From Takakia lepidozioides (Eukaryota > Streptophyta > Takakiopsida > Takakiales > Takakiaceae), in the NCBI GenBank assembly GCA_030704615.1, contig CM060732.1, positions 79,194,171-79,258,170 of the forward strand: a stretch of 64,000 nt of DNA, written 5' to 3'. Shown piece after piece: positions 30,894-42,664 of the stretch (within the stretch, counting starts at the first letter, position 1; each line of letters begins with the position of its first letter). A program made the position numbers and the translations under genes. Under the pieces are notes generated by a model. That model saw only the letters and a list, made by a program, of their open reading frames with translations, did no database searches and was not told the origin of the DNA.

Positions 30894-33800
30894 GTGCGGT
30901 GTTCTCCGAATTCCTACGCTATAGTTTGCTGTCCTCCGCAACTTGGGAGAGCCTGGATCCCAAACGAGGGAGGACTTTGCAGAGTGACTGAAACTTACCT
31001 TTGTTCCAAATTCAAGCTCAAACCGGGCACAGTTTATTTGGAAGAAGAAAGGAAGGATGTTCCTGGACAGGTTGACGAGACCATTGTCGTGCTAGGTAAC
31101 GACGGAGGTTGCGGAATCGAATGGCACGTTCCCCCGTCAGACACCATCCTGTACCGAGCTGTGGGAATGCCCATTCCCTTTCCGAATCAGTCGCTGCCCA
31201 CACCATCCACAAAGGAGTCCGGAAACCGAGAGGCGGCCACTGCCAACAGAGAGGTATGCAACGATAATCATTCCCGACCTGGACCGTCAAGACCCTCCAT
31301 AGCTTCTCGTGTGGACGTATTCGACATTTCCGACGAGGAAGATGATTGCATTGAGGTACCCATGTCCTCCACACGGTCGTTCAAATCCGGCATGGACGTC
31401 TCTGTAGGTGCTACGCATGTGCCCTCGAGCATAACTCCAACCCGGTCCATTGTGCAGCTCCTACGACAACATCACCTCGATGGTTCTCGCTCCGAGCTGG
31501 CTGCTCTCGACTATGCCAAATTCCCAGTCAGAAAGGTAACGTTTCTGCCTCCCGAAGTCGATGGCAATGTCATCTTCGAGTTTCCACCTGTTTCTTCGTC
31601 AAAGAAAGCCTCCGGGATGTTGTTAACAGACATGGATCGAAAGCATGACGGACACCCCTGGTGTGTGACGAAGACCAGTAGCACGAAAATTGCTGATGGT
31701 GTTCGTGTACGATATGTCCTCTGTGCGGGGAAGCTGAGGTGCCTCAATCCCACCTGCTTCCACTTTCTCTCCAAAGGAGGGCGGAGAAACGAGACGGATT
31801 GGACTGGCACAACGCATCATCCATTCATTGTCTCCAGCCAAGCTCCTGCGGGTTCTTTCAAGTGTGCACATTGCAAAGAACCACCGACGTGCATGTCCAT
31901 GTGCAGAGCCAAGCAATATTACGTAATCCATTTGCTCCCGGACTTGACTAGAGCTTGCATACACGTTGGGGTCCACTGCCACCCCTTGGCGAGAGGCAAC
32001 ATGCGTGAGGCTGTGCAGGAAGCACACGACATCATAAAAGAGGAGGTGAAATTGAGCCCCGGAGCCAGACCAAAGCAGATTCAGCTGAAGGCAGCCCACA
32101 AGATTGCTCTTGGCAAAATCATGTCTGAAGATGGTTCCGACCGAGAGCCCTTGACCGAAGACGAGATGCGTGACCTCTTGGAGTCCGTCTCGCACGTTTG
32201 TAGTCCGAATGTGCGGAATCACATCGTATCTTGCAAGCAGGAGTTCGGCAGGGGGTCGGACATGTACTCAATCCTGGAGGTGAAACGAATGACTGGATAT
32301 GACTACATCCAAGGTAGCAGGTTTCCAGGGCAAGGCAGCGAATCCGATCGTTGTTACATTTTCAAAATGTCGACGTGTGGGCCTGGGAGTGGAGTCGACT
32401 TGGTCACTCGCATGACAACTGGAAACTTGTCGAATGCTTGGGTGATGTTTGATCACATCAAGCGAATTACAAACCATCAGTGGGTGACTATGGGTGCGCA
32501 TGTTTATGACTATCACTCCAAGAGGCTCATGACGATTGCAATCTGCGAGATGAAAGGGGAGGACACACAGTCCGAGATGCATCTGTGGGAGGGCATAAAC
32601 GAGCAGATGGCAAGGGCGGGATTGCCAGAGCCCAATTCAGGGGATTCATGGCAGACAACGCTCAGGCCAACTGGGCAGCGGTGCGGCGTGTGTACGGTGA
32701 GGACCCCAATGTTCCAATGGAGGGGAAAGAGAGATCCTGTGGATTCCATTGGATGCAGAGTCTATCCCACTACACTACCAAATTTGTTGCTAGCTCATTC
32801 CAGGCTGAACACCGTGTCCTTTGTACGGCGTGGAAGGATGCACCCACATTTGATGACGCGGAGGTTAAGTTTGCTATCATCGAGGCTTGGTGGAACACGT
32901 CAGGTGCAGTGGAGACAACCAATCTGGGAGCATTGCACAGCTGGTTGGGGTGGTGGCATTTTCGGTATCGACAGTTCGGACAGTACATGCGGGAGGTAGG
33001 CTGCTGTCAATTTCGTTCATTTGTCTTTCTGTTACGGACATTTCGATTGGTCCCTCACCTTGTTTGTGTCCTTCTAGGAGCGGTGCTTGGATTCCGACAC
33101 GGACATGCCGAACACGAATATGGCAGAATCGGTCCACTCCTCCTGGCGAGCGTCTTCTGCCGCACATCTGGTGGACGTAGTGACGGCCACAACGGAGGAC
33201 ATCGACAGAGCAATCATGCAGCAAGCCACGTACTACAAGTTCCTGAGCGGCAAACAATGGGGCTTTGGGCCGGACAGGGAGGAATTGTTGGTACGAACAG
33301 CTTCGAGGTCCAAGAATCCAGTGAAATGGGCGACAGCATTGCGAGAGAAGATCAAAGGGACGCCTCTGCACCGCAGAGGTGAACACCTAGAGGGGGACGT
33401 CCGGACTCGCCCTGTCAGGCGGAGGATTGAAGAGGAACCCGGGTGCGAAGAGGATTCCTGGAGATCCGACAGGAACATTCGGACAGCACCTCGAGGTCCC
33501 GTCATGTTGCCGCACAATGTGTCTTCCAGCAGTGGAAGCCCAAGAAATTCCAGATCGCCGTCGCCTTCAACCGGGGATTTCGTGCAACAAATTCCCACCG
33601 CTCCCTTGCCCCACATTCCGCCCGCTGTTATGCAGTATGGCCAAGCCATTGTGGAGACGACTGTGTCTGCCTCACAGTGGAGAATTGCTCGCACAAAGCC
33701 GTCGTTTCGAGGAAGGTGTTCCGCAATTCGTGTGGATACACGGCAACGTTGTTTAGAGATGATAAGGAGGAATCAGATGGGGCTGTCCCTGCTCCTACTT

Positions 33801-34509
33801 TTACAGGAAGATTTGTCCATGCAAAGTTTGCGGAGGCGACAACCACCCAGTTCTGGTTCTGCAGGCACGACATTATGACTTGCGTGTATGGAAAGCCCAA
33901 GTACGGCATACAAACAATGCCAGAGGCTCCCCCGGTGTGGCCGGTGGAACCAGGCTGCGATCTGAGTCAGGTTGAGGCCGACGCCCTTACCGCCGCAGGA
34001 TTTCGGATGGTGCAGCGCACTGACGTCCCCAGACAACCATTTCCGCTTCCACAGCCTCCACCACCGACCCCTGTGAGAGAGCAAGAACAATGGGACACGA
34101 CAGCTCTAAGCATCCTACACACCGTTGGGGGAAACCGAAGAGGCGGCGACCTCCCTCAAAAGTGAACGAGACAAGGATGGGGAATGCACTTCGGATGAAC
34201 TGTACAATCCAGAGCTCGACAGAAGTGCCCCCACCAGGATTCGGGCGTGTGTATCAGATGGCCACGGCGGGCTCAGCTGTTCGCAATGAGGTGTACACCA
34301 TCACCATTTCAGAATTACCCACCTGCAATTGCACCGACTTCCAGATCATGGCGAACAAGGGGGCATCATACTGCCCTTGCAAGCATTTGTACTACGTGTA
34401 CCTAAAGAGACTCCGTTGTAATTCCACAACTCATCACTTCATACATGCACCAGGGTTGAGCCCCCAGGAGGTTCACACTCTTCTGAATATGGATCCAGGG
34501 GACCAGTGA
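30894..34509 (+). CDS. Mutator-like transposase with SWIM zinc finger
   Basis: Plus-strand transposase of element 2. The first block (30,894 to about 32,640) has a Cys/His-rich segment (CLNPTCFHFL, CAHCKEPPTC, then RACIHVGVHCHP) suggesting a FLYWCH/WRKY-type DNA-binding finger. The catalytic domain has MGAHVYDYHSKRLM with the first Asp (about 32,506), GFMADNAQANW with the second (about 32,651), a CGFHWMQSL CxxH, and NMAESVHSSW with the Glu (33,125) in the next exon. Intron 32,996-33,077 is GT-AG. The C-terminus carries a SWIM finger, CNC then CPCKH (about 34,325-34,387). A one-base loss near 32,637 and frame changes between about 33,500 and 34,090 (or unseen introns) break the reading frame. 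The start is uncertain. The domain order is canonical for MULE transposases. Confidence 0.8.
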
Positions 34510-35264
34510 GCTTGGCTTGCGGTCCACATACAATGGTACGCCCATCGGATAGTAGAACTGTACTGCTGCCAGTACCTCAGACTCTGGCCACACAAAGGTC
34601 CGACATATGTCTTGCCTACCAGTAACCTGTTTTGATCGAACTAAGATATTACTATATCGTTCACTTGTTTCCACGTGCATGTATTTTTGTATGTTGGAGG
34701 GTTCATGTTTTTCTGCTTTCCGAAAACTTGCTTCCTCATTCGACCTCCGACAAGGAAATGCGGCGCCGAATTTCCAAGTATCGTCGTAGGTACCCCCAGA
34801 GGCGGCCTTCGCCAACACCAAACCGCTCCGAAATTTCGCACGTGCGAACCCTAATGCGGCACCCTATTTCCCAGTTCAGTTGCAAACCTTTCCCGCCGAA
34901 TACCCGAAGAAGACAGAATTGTGAAGTGACTGTATTGGTGCAGACTCCATTGGTTCAATCGCGGCAAAAGGGTCAGCTTCATTCCAATGTTAAGGCATGT
35001 AAAACCGCGGAACTCTATACAGGCCAGTATGCGACGTCCTTTTGCAGTGGTATACTGGATTTCCCGTTGCACGGTCACTTATTTCCATGAGCGGATCTAA
35101 AAACCATGAGCGGACTTGTTACTGACGACATATCTTCCATTACATGATCTGAACGTCCAAAAACGGCAAGGTCAAATAAAAAACTATTTTTAATACTTGT
35201 TTAATCTGCCGCATTTCCAAATTTGGAGGAGTCCGCTCATGAAATCCGCGTATCTTAGACTTCG
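34510..35264. other. Element 2 right subterminal region
   Basis: No supported gene. It holds palindrome variants at 34,754-34,775 and, weaker, 34,851-34,872, a half-site at about 35,208-35,219, and CATGAGCGG at about 35,087 and 35,104. Confidence 0.5.
34754..34775. repeat. Element 2 palindrome near the right end
   Basis: GGAAATGCGGCGCCGAATTTCC, one mismatch from the perfect 22-mer, 250 bp after the transposase stop. Confidence 0.85.
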
Positions 35265-35337
35265 GCTCACCGCTCATGCGGCTCATGCGGCTCATGGCTC
35301 ATGGCTCATGGTTTCTGCTCATGAAATAGTAAACCTC
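35265..35337 (-). repeat. Right terminal inverted repeat of element 2
   Basis: The reverse complement starts GAGGTTTACTATTTCATGAGC and contains tandem CATGAGC units, matching the left end. The number and spacing of CATGAGC units differ between the ends. Confidence 0.85.
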
Positions 35338-35346
35338 CATGCCATC
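35338..35346. repeat. Right 9-bp target-site duplication of element 2
   Basis: CATGCCATC, identical to 20,858-20,866. Confidence 0.9.
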
Positions 35347-36741
35347 CGGGCACCATCTCCTCATCCGTCTCACCATGCCACCGAGCTCCAGTGTCATCCT
35401 GCTGGCTCGTGCATGGATTGCGACTCAACCCATCTGCATTGCGATTGACCAAACCCGGTCGATGCACCACCTGAAAGTCATACTCTTGAAGGATGAGTGC
35501 CCACCGTGCAAGCTTCCCCGTAAGCTTGTCTGACTCCATCAACCACTTGAGTGGTTGGTGATCCGTGACAAGGTGAAGAGATTGCCGTATAGATAGCACC
35601 TGAAGTGTGCCACGGCCCACACTACAGCTAAGCATTCTCCCTCATATGAGCTATACTTAGACTCTGCAGCATTGTTCGAGCAGCTAGCATAAGCCACTAC
35701 GAACTCTCTTCCCTCATCATCCACCTGTGTGAGCACCGCTCCAAGCCCCAGCATGCTCCAATCTGTATGCAGCTGAAAATGACGCCCCCTGATAGGACGT
35801 CTCAAGATGGGCGCCGAGGTCAACCTCGCCTTGAGCTCTTGAAAAGCTTGTTTTGCTCATCTTCCCACTGCCACTCCTGGTCCACCTTGGTAGCTTGGTT
35901 AGAGCCTTTGCAATGGCACTAAATCCCTTAACAAAAATCTGAAATAGTTTGCTAACCCATGAAAGCTCGAACTCGGTTCACATCCGTGGGGCGTGGAACC
36001 TGTGCAATGGACTCTACCTTAGTCTGCTGTACCCCCAATCCTCCAGGATATATCATATGACCCAGATACTCAATCTGGTTTTGGAAAAACTTGCACTTGC
36101 CCGGATGTAACTTCAATCCGTGCGTCCTCAAGCGCTCAAATACCCCCTGAAGGTGTCTCTCATGCTCCTCCACCGTAGCACTAAAGATGATGATGTCATC
36201 TATGTAGCACCGAGCAAACTCCACCCCTGCTAGAATCCTGTCCATGACTCTTTGAAACTCAGCGGGAGCGTTTTAAGCCCAAATGTAAGAACCGCCACTG
36301 GTATAGGCAATCATTCCCGTGCTCATTGATCCCCCAGAATGCCGTCTTTTGCTTATCCGCCTCCTTGATCGACAACTGGTGATATCCGGATCGTAAATCC
36401 AACGTGCTAAAGACCTTGGAATGCCCAATGGCATCAAAGATCTCCTCTGGTGTTGGCATGGCATACCTATCGGACTTGGTCTGACGATTTACAGGCCGGT
36501 AATCACCGCACATACGTCTCTCCGTCCAATTGCCATAGACATCCTTCTTAGCTGCATCACTGTGGCTGAAGCATACTCTCCACCAGAGAGCTCCACCAAA
36601 CCTGCCTCCCAGAGATTGAGTCCTCATCTGAATCAAAGACCTCTCCATGTCACTGTATCTATAGGGTCTCCGAAAGATTGGCGTGTCAGTGGCCAACTCA
36701 ATACGTATCTCTTGACCCTTCAGTGCTCCCAAGTCCTTCAA
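35338..36741 (-). pseudogene. Reverse transcriptase-RNase H (copy 2)
   Basis: RT with FSTLDLRSGYHQLSIKEAD and CYIDDIIIFS, then RNase H with LHTDWSMLGLGAVLTQ, ESKYSSYEGECLAVVWAV and the tether QVVHRPGLVNRNADGLSR. The RNase H/tether reading frame runs to 35,338, where element 2 begins. Several one-base indels break the frame (for example near 36,274 and 35,840). Confidence 0.85.
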
Positions 36742-37324
36742 ACTGAAGGCAAAGCAATTCCTGTAAGCCCTCAGGAACTCCCGTATACGTCGTCTCTCTC
36801 CTCCGGTGACAATGGGTCCAATGTCAGGCTCCCAATTGTCCTCCGTGACTGCAACCTTAAGTCCAGTGGGCTTAGAGGTAGAGGACGCGTCCCGTGGTTG
36901 CTATGCTGCAACCTCTTGAGCAGTACTCCCTTCCTGCTCAGTCAATGACAAGGCCTCATCCTGCCCCATCATCTCATCATTGAGAACCTCCTCAACCCGA
37001 GAAGAATCCCAACCTCATCCATCACAGCTGCTTTGGCTGCCAACTCCCTCTGAACCTCGAGCACCTCCCACGTGTGCCATGGATGTCTACACCCCGTGGT
37101 CCTCACCGGCTCGCCCCCACTCGTACCGTCTCGGTAGGCAGAGAGACCATCCAGGGAAGTGCGCTCCGCACTCTACGTTGCCTAGCCATAGCCAAGCTGA
37201 TAATCCAGGTCAAGCAATTGAGATCCATTGCTTGCCCCAACACCTGCCGACGTGATGCCTCAGAAAGAGAAGGCACCGCCGTGGTCCCAGTGGAAAACCC
37301 CATAGCCCGCTCTGCTCGTCGGCA
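36742..37324 (-). pseudogene. Polyprotein linker (copy 2) with UAG CAA CCA
   Basis: Counterpart of 914-1,480. It includes the acidic NDEMMGQDEALSL block and the same TAG-CAA-CCA junction (TAG at 36,901-36,903). Small indels break the frame. Confidence 0.6.
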
Positions 37325-38290
37325 TTAGGCTCCACTAACTGTTGCAACTAAGCATCCCACAAGAGGCCGAGGTCCACCATCCCGAAAAGCATGGGATCCT
37401 GGGAAGCTGAGCAGTGTAGGTAATGCTGCTCGTGGTTGACCCACCCTGTTGACCACTGCCAAAGGCGAACGGTCATCGTGTCTCACACGTTGAGACTGCC
37501 TTCCTGTGTCCAAAATGCCATCCACGGTGAGGTGTGCTGGGCGCTGCACCCCATCAAATGCACGCTTGAGCAGTGCGGGTGGCATCAAGTTAGTCCACCA
37601 TAGTCGTGGACGATGAGCCCGTGACCCCACTGCAGCTGCATCCAGCAATACTGCTGACCCAAGCCACGACCGGACTTGATGCACACTGGCCATCACCCTG
37701 GCCGAGAATCACCCATCAGCGGCACATTCTCCAAGATGTATGCGGAGATACAGCTTGATGAAGCTGCAAGTGCGCAAAATCCGCACCATCTCCCAAAACA
37801 GACCCGTCCTCGAGTCTCGCAATCCATTGCCATGCCCGGCTGATGAATGCCTTGGCAGGGCCAACCTGCCACTACCAGATCAATGGAGCCAACCCGCTCC
37901 AAATCCTGCGCCCCCCTGCAACGCAATGTCTGCTGGCAAGGCTGCTGATATCCACGAACTGCAGACACCGGCAACAACTCAGGGTACTGCTGGCATCTGA
38001 GCAACATGGCGCAGTGAGATGCGTCGTGCAGTCTCATCCCTCTCCACATACAGGTAACGTCGAACTCGTACACCTGCCTGCAGCACTGCAGCCAATCCAG
38101 TGCTGATCCCGCCAAATAAGTCCAGAAGGCATATGCTTCATCCGGCCGCTGCCACACAAGAGGTGTGGTGTCCAATGGCGACAACTGAGGTTCCCTGGTG
38201 CAATCACCGCACTCTCCTCCTCTCCTGACGGTACAAAAGCTTCTACCCAAGCTTGTTGCACCCGTTATCAGCAGCTGCTGCAAATCCTTG
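37325..38290 (-). pseudogene. Cytosine-C5 DNA methyltransferase (copy 2), frameshifted
   Basis: Recognisable but broken: the catalytic VAGWPCQG segment and ILENVPLMGD are intact in one frame, the RAHRPRLWWTN segment is in another, and motif I is frameshifted (read as FWTYLAGSALDWLQ). At the junction with the protease, copy 2 has CAG CAG where copy 1 has CAG TAG, so gag-protease reads through into the methyltransferase here. Confidence 0.8.
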
Positions 38291-40847
38291 CTCGTACCCC
38301 ACAATGGAGTGTGAGCAACCATGGCAGGCAACTCCACCGTACCATGCATGTCATCCTGCTCTGCTGGAGGTGGCACATCCTCTGCATGGGCATTGCCTTC
38401 CAGCAACTCTCCAGGCCAACTAACTGCAGCTGTAAAGGCAGCTAGTGTGTTGGTATTGCCCCACTGGGCAGCTGCAATACCCCCAATGAATGTCACAGGG
38501 AGCTGTGCACGGTGACCATCCCCTGACTGCCATCCAGGCCTGTAGAATGCTGACTCCTCCCAAAAGTCCAGGGTGAAGCCCATGGGGTATAACACTGCCC
38601 CACCAACGAGGACATCGTAACAGACCGCGTTTGTCACAATGGCCTTGGCTCGCATTACTGAGCCATCGATAGGATGATCCGGCTGCAGTCTAATGGCCAA
38701 CTGATGTCGTGTCATGCCCCGAGCCTGCTCTGATCCTCCCAGAGATGTCTGTATCTGGAAAGGACAAGGCTCCATATCGCCTCCATGAGGCCCAAAACTG
38801 CAATAGCAGCTTTGCCCAACATCAGTGGCTGAGCTCCGAGTCCAACAAAACCCGAAGTGGCCGGTACTTCTTGCCTGCCGGTCCACTCAAAGAGAAAATG
38901 CCATCTGGTTGTCTAACAAGACAACTCCAGGTGTCACCATGGCGCGTTCAAAGGCTGGCCTAGCTGGCAGCTCCATCAACCTGGCAACTGCAGCTTGCCA
39001 AGGCGCAGCCGTGGCAGTCTTGACCCTCAAATCCGAGGATCCTCTGCCACTACACCTTCCAGTAACTCCGCAGAAGATGAAGTGACCTCCCCACTCTCAC
39101 AGAGTGTTGCTGCTAGTCTGAACATTGCAGCTGGTTCCCCCGGCGTCGCAATCATGGTTGCCGAGAATAGTGGGGCTTGACACACAGAGGTGGCTGCCCC
39201 AATAACACACCGGCTGTACTAGCCTTGGTAGCAGGTGTCAGTGCTGCACGTGTAGCTCTCCCCAATGCATAGTAACCTCCGCCTCGGTAACAGTCGGGCG
39301 AGAACTAGGTGCCATGGATGGCGTTGACACTGTCTCCGCCAAGGTGAATGACTGAGGCAGCCTTGCCTGACGGCTTGCCTCCCCACGTTGTGGATCCAAC
39401 TCCACCTCTGCACCTCGTGGCTCAGGAACTCGTGCTGCTCTCGAGTCACGGCTGCAGCAGACTCCACCTGCACTGGTGGTAGTGCTGCTCGCACACATAA
39501 ATCCCATGCCTCCCATATCTCCTCCCTCAAGCGCAGGAGGTGGACCATCCCGCCTGGGAGCCGGTACCGCCTGAGCTGTAGCCATGGCAGCGAGCCTCTG
39601 CTCTAGCTGCTGAAGCCGGTTGGCCATGCCTTGGTCAACACCCTGACCTCCGCGTCCTTGGCCATGTTGGAGCTTGCCCTTGGCACCTCGTGCCCGACCA
39701 CCTCGTCCTCTCTGGGCTGGTCCACCTCGCCCCCGGCCACCATTGTTCCCTTGGAACTGGCCTGGGCGCAACTCAGGATGCAAGTCATAACACTGGGCAT
39801 CTCATGCCCATACTTGCCACAATGCCCACACTGCAATGTGCAGGCTGTGCTTTTGCCGGCCTTCTGCCATTCTCTGGGCAATCTCTCTTGACATGGGGTC
39901 CTCCACATGTCCAACATATCACCCCTGGTTGCTGTTGGCCTGCAAAAGATGCCATGGGCCTCTGCACCTGAGGTCCCCTGTAAGCTCCATGGAACTTGGG
40001 TTGGGAAACCTTGCCCCCCTGACCACGCTGTTGGGCAGTCCCTTGTGCCTGTGGGCGCAGCTGCGCCTCGTGCAGGCATGTCCTTGCCAAATCCAATGGT
40101 AACAACTCGCTCCTCCACCATGTTGAGCTCAATCGCTCAGCGAGCAGAAACACATCTGCTAATGTGGGTTGGGCTGCTTGTAACAGGGTTGCATCCCGCA
40201 CCCTTCTCCTGAGCTCCTTATCAAATGCCATACCAGAACTGGATTGCCTGAGCTTCAGTAACCCCTGGGTCACACTTATCAAGCGCCTCATACGAGTGTA
40301 CGCCTCTTGCATGCTCTCATTGGGTTTGCGCTGGAAGTCTTGCAAACTTCGCAGCTTCTCTGTCCGTACACCTTGGTAGTTCCTCCGCAACTCCTGGAAG
40401 AACCACCACCGGGTTGAATCTAGGCACATGTGTTGTAGTCGTGCAGGAGGAGTAGTAGTAGCACCTTTTGAACTGGTACCATCTGCAGAAGTACCGGCAC
40501 TACTTGTTCCACTACTAGTGCTGGCAGTGGGAGATATTGGTACTGATGTAGCTACTGGTCACGTCGTGCCTCGAGTAATGGAGACGTAGTCAGGTGACCA
40601 ATACATCCTCCACTCCTCAATCTCTGCTTCATGTCCTCGCCTGAACTCGTGGTAATCGTCATAGGCGGGCCTTCCAAATGCTGGAACAGTCCCTTCTATG
40701 CCATGAATGGGTGAATAACTGTGGATTGCGCATCTGCTGCAAATCACACCAGCTGTCGAAGTCCTCGATAAAGTCATCCAACTCGATTGTGCCCACAGCT
40801 CCAGAGTACCTACGAGGCCCCTTGGTAGCTCCATACATCTCCTCCAT
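38291..40847 (-). pseudogene. Gag-protease (copy 2), frameshifted
   Basis: Start MEEMYGATKGPRRYSG at 40,847. N-terminus (ELDDFIEDFDSWCDL) intact where copy 1 has stops. Capsid-like and zinc-knuckle regions match copy 1 with several one-base losses (near 40,645, 40,400, 39,800, 39,490 and 38,780). The protease LLDSGAQ is shifted by a missing base near 38,837. Confidence 0.8.
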
Positions 40848-41607
40848 GTCAACCCACAACAATGGCGAATGAAACTGCACACCTGTTGATGAAGCCTCCG
40901 AGTCTGTGTCTGACTCTACACTAGTTGAGGGTGGAGGTGAAGGTGGTCTGAAACGAACACCTCGTCTGGTGAACCCACTCTCACTGCTACTGCCTGTAGC
41001 CGTACTCCCCTAAGAACCCCTGGGTAACTCCGTGATGACACTCACAATGTGCACCTCCCCACGTGACACTATAAGGCTCTATTACTAATCTAATAGTGAC
41101 ACGGGTAGGCACCTGTTGCAATTTAAGGGTCATATCCCAGTGGCTCAGGGCACCTGCACCTGCATCCACCGCAAGAACTCATATGGTTGGCTGGTCATCA
41201 ACCCAGTCTCACCACAGAAGAAACACTGGTGGTCTTGCTGGTCATCACTCCAGCCTCACCACCGACAGCATACTCTAGGATTGACCGGTGATCAAATCCG
41301 GCCTAATCCCTATGAAAGCAAGCGCCCACACAAAACCAACATGGCGCACAGTCAAGCATGCAGGTGTTGGGGGGGATCCAAACACAAGAAATCAAAACAT
41401 CAACACCCCCACACCAAAATCCAGCTGCAATGCTGATCCTGCAGAATATCCCAGCCCAAAACCCCGGACTGACTGGCCTCCACCAAAGAGAGGCTTTGGC
41501 AACTACGAGTACAAGTAATGAAAATAGTACAGAGATGGAGGGGAAGAATAGAAGCCCGCCCAAGCAAGATCTAATCCTGATCTATGCTATCAACTTCCAG
41601 ACTTCTC
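40848..41607 (-). other. Leader between 5' ORF and gag (copy 2)
   Basis: Nearly identical to 4,884-5,615. No gene. Confidence 0.6.
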
Positions 41608-42330
41608 TCAAAGTGCCTCGCTCTGCGTGATGGTAGGTGTAGGAGGTATATCTATGTCCAGAAACTTGCCACTAACCTTGTCCCAAGCTACAGTAGCTCG
41701 CTCTAACCAACCCTCCTCCTTTTTCTGCCAGGTAGAGACAAAGCAACACTCTGCTATCTCCCGCTCACTGAACACTAAAGAAAACAAAGGTAGGGTCTGA
41801 TAGTCTCTCAACTCGAAAGCTGTGAGACGGTTGTGGGTGTCCTCATTGCGAATGACTGCATCTCCTTCACGCACAACAAACATGTCATTGCTGATGAACC
41901 CCCGCTCGTGGTTGCCCTGTGCAGAGCGTATCCGGCTGCAACCATGTCTGATTGCACAAACTTGTGTAGCTCCCGCTCCTCTGCTCCAGTACACCACGGC
42001 CTTGTGACTGAACACCTTGGTCCCCGGGGCTGTCTTTGGCTGTGTTCCAAGCCTAGCTTTCACCCACTTTGGTATTTCAACTACAGCTGCAGAACTGCTG
42101 GCTCCAACAGAGTTCTGACTGTCCAAGGCGATATTGAGGCCCTCAATGCCAACTACAGCAGTCTGTTGTCTACTGCTAATGCCTGACTCCCAGTATGCAA
42201 TCAAATCGTCCAACTGTTCTCCACTCAAATCAGTCTGAGTTCCTTGGGAAACATAAATCATGTCCCCTTGTGTGCACAGACTAAGAGAAGAGACCTGCAC
42301 TTCAATTACGTCCTCATTTCCCCCAGCCAT
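41608..42330 (-). CDS. 5' ORF upstream of gag (copy 2), intact
   Basis: 240 residues starting MAGGNEDVIEVQVSSL. Function unknown. The middle has AVVEIPKWVKARLGTQ, the C-terminal half is mixed charged with FELRDYQTLPLFSLVFSE and WLERATVAWDKV. No signal peptide, membrane segment or zinc motif. It is open in copy 2, while gag and pol beside it are full of frameshifts. Copy 1 has the same ORF broken. It may be a divergent N-terminal gag part or an accessory protein. Confidence 0.55.
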   Translation of the reverse strand: MAGGNEDVIEVQVSSLSLCTQGDMIYVSQGTQTDLSGEQLDDLIAYWESGISSRQQTAVVGIEGLNIALDSQNSVGASSSAAVVEIPKWVKARLGTQPKTAPGTKVFSHKAVVYWSRGAGATQVCAIRHGCSRIRSAQGNHERGFISNDMFVVREGDAVIRNEDTHNRLTAFELRDYQTLPLFSLVFSEREIAECCFVSTWQKKEEGWLERATVAWDKVSGKFLDIDIPPTPTITQSEAL

Positions 42331-42587
42331 GCAAGGAGTACATCCACCAATTTGTCTCTCATATAGACCAGCACAGGTTCTAGAGACAGGATTGTGGATC
42401 TTTCATGACACACTCACACTCTAAAAATTCCATAGATTTTTAGCAGAGTCCCCAAAACAGAAACCATATCTATCTAGGTAGATATCCCCTTTCTGCAGCT
42501 ATCCCCTCAAAAACTTGGTCAAACAGAGTCCATTTGACAAAGATATGATGAATTTGGCTCCAAATCATTCAAATTAGATTAAAAAGG

Positions 42588-42632
<45 letters not shown>

Positions 42633-42664
42633 CTGAAAGGTTTTCAAGGTTTATCTCTCTCGAG
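42331..42664. other. Leader with 43-base T tract
   Basis: Follows copy 1 until about 42,587, then a run of 43 T (42,590-42,632), then GGTTTATCTCTCTCGAG before repeat C. No gene. The T tract on the minus strand is poly-A. Confidence 0.7.

Larger units (their letters stand above)
20867..35337. mobile_element. Element 2: 14.5-kb Mutator-like element with ParB-methyltransferase and palindrome arrays
   Basis: Complete element with 9-bp target duplications, imperfect terminal inverted repeats (first 21 bases match at 17 positions), a SWIM-type MULE transposase on the plus strand, a ParB-like/methyltransferase gene and an unknown gene on the minus strand, and about 40 copies of the palindrome GGAAATGCGGYRCCGCATTTCC. 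It lies inside the coding region of gypsy copy 2 between RNase H and integrase, so it is younger than that copy. MULEs often carry extra genes; a ParB-type methylase is not one I know of as a described cargo. Confidence 0.9.

Noticed and set aside
32585-33382. A separate plus-strand gene starting at 32,585.
   Set aside because: It is the continuation of the transposase catalytic domain after a one-base frame change; its start is a GTG inside the domain.
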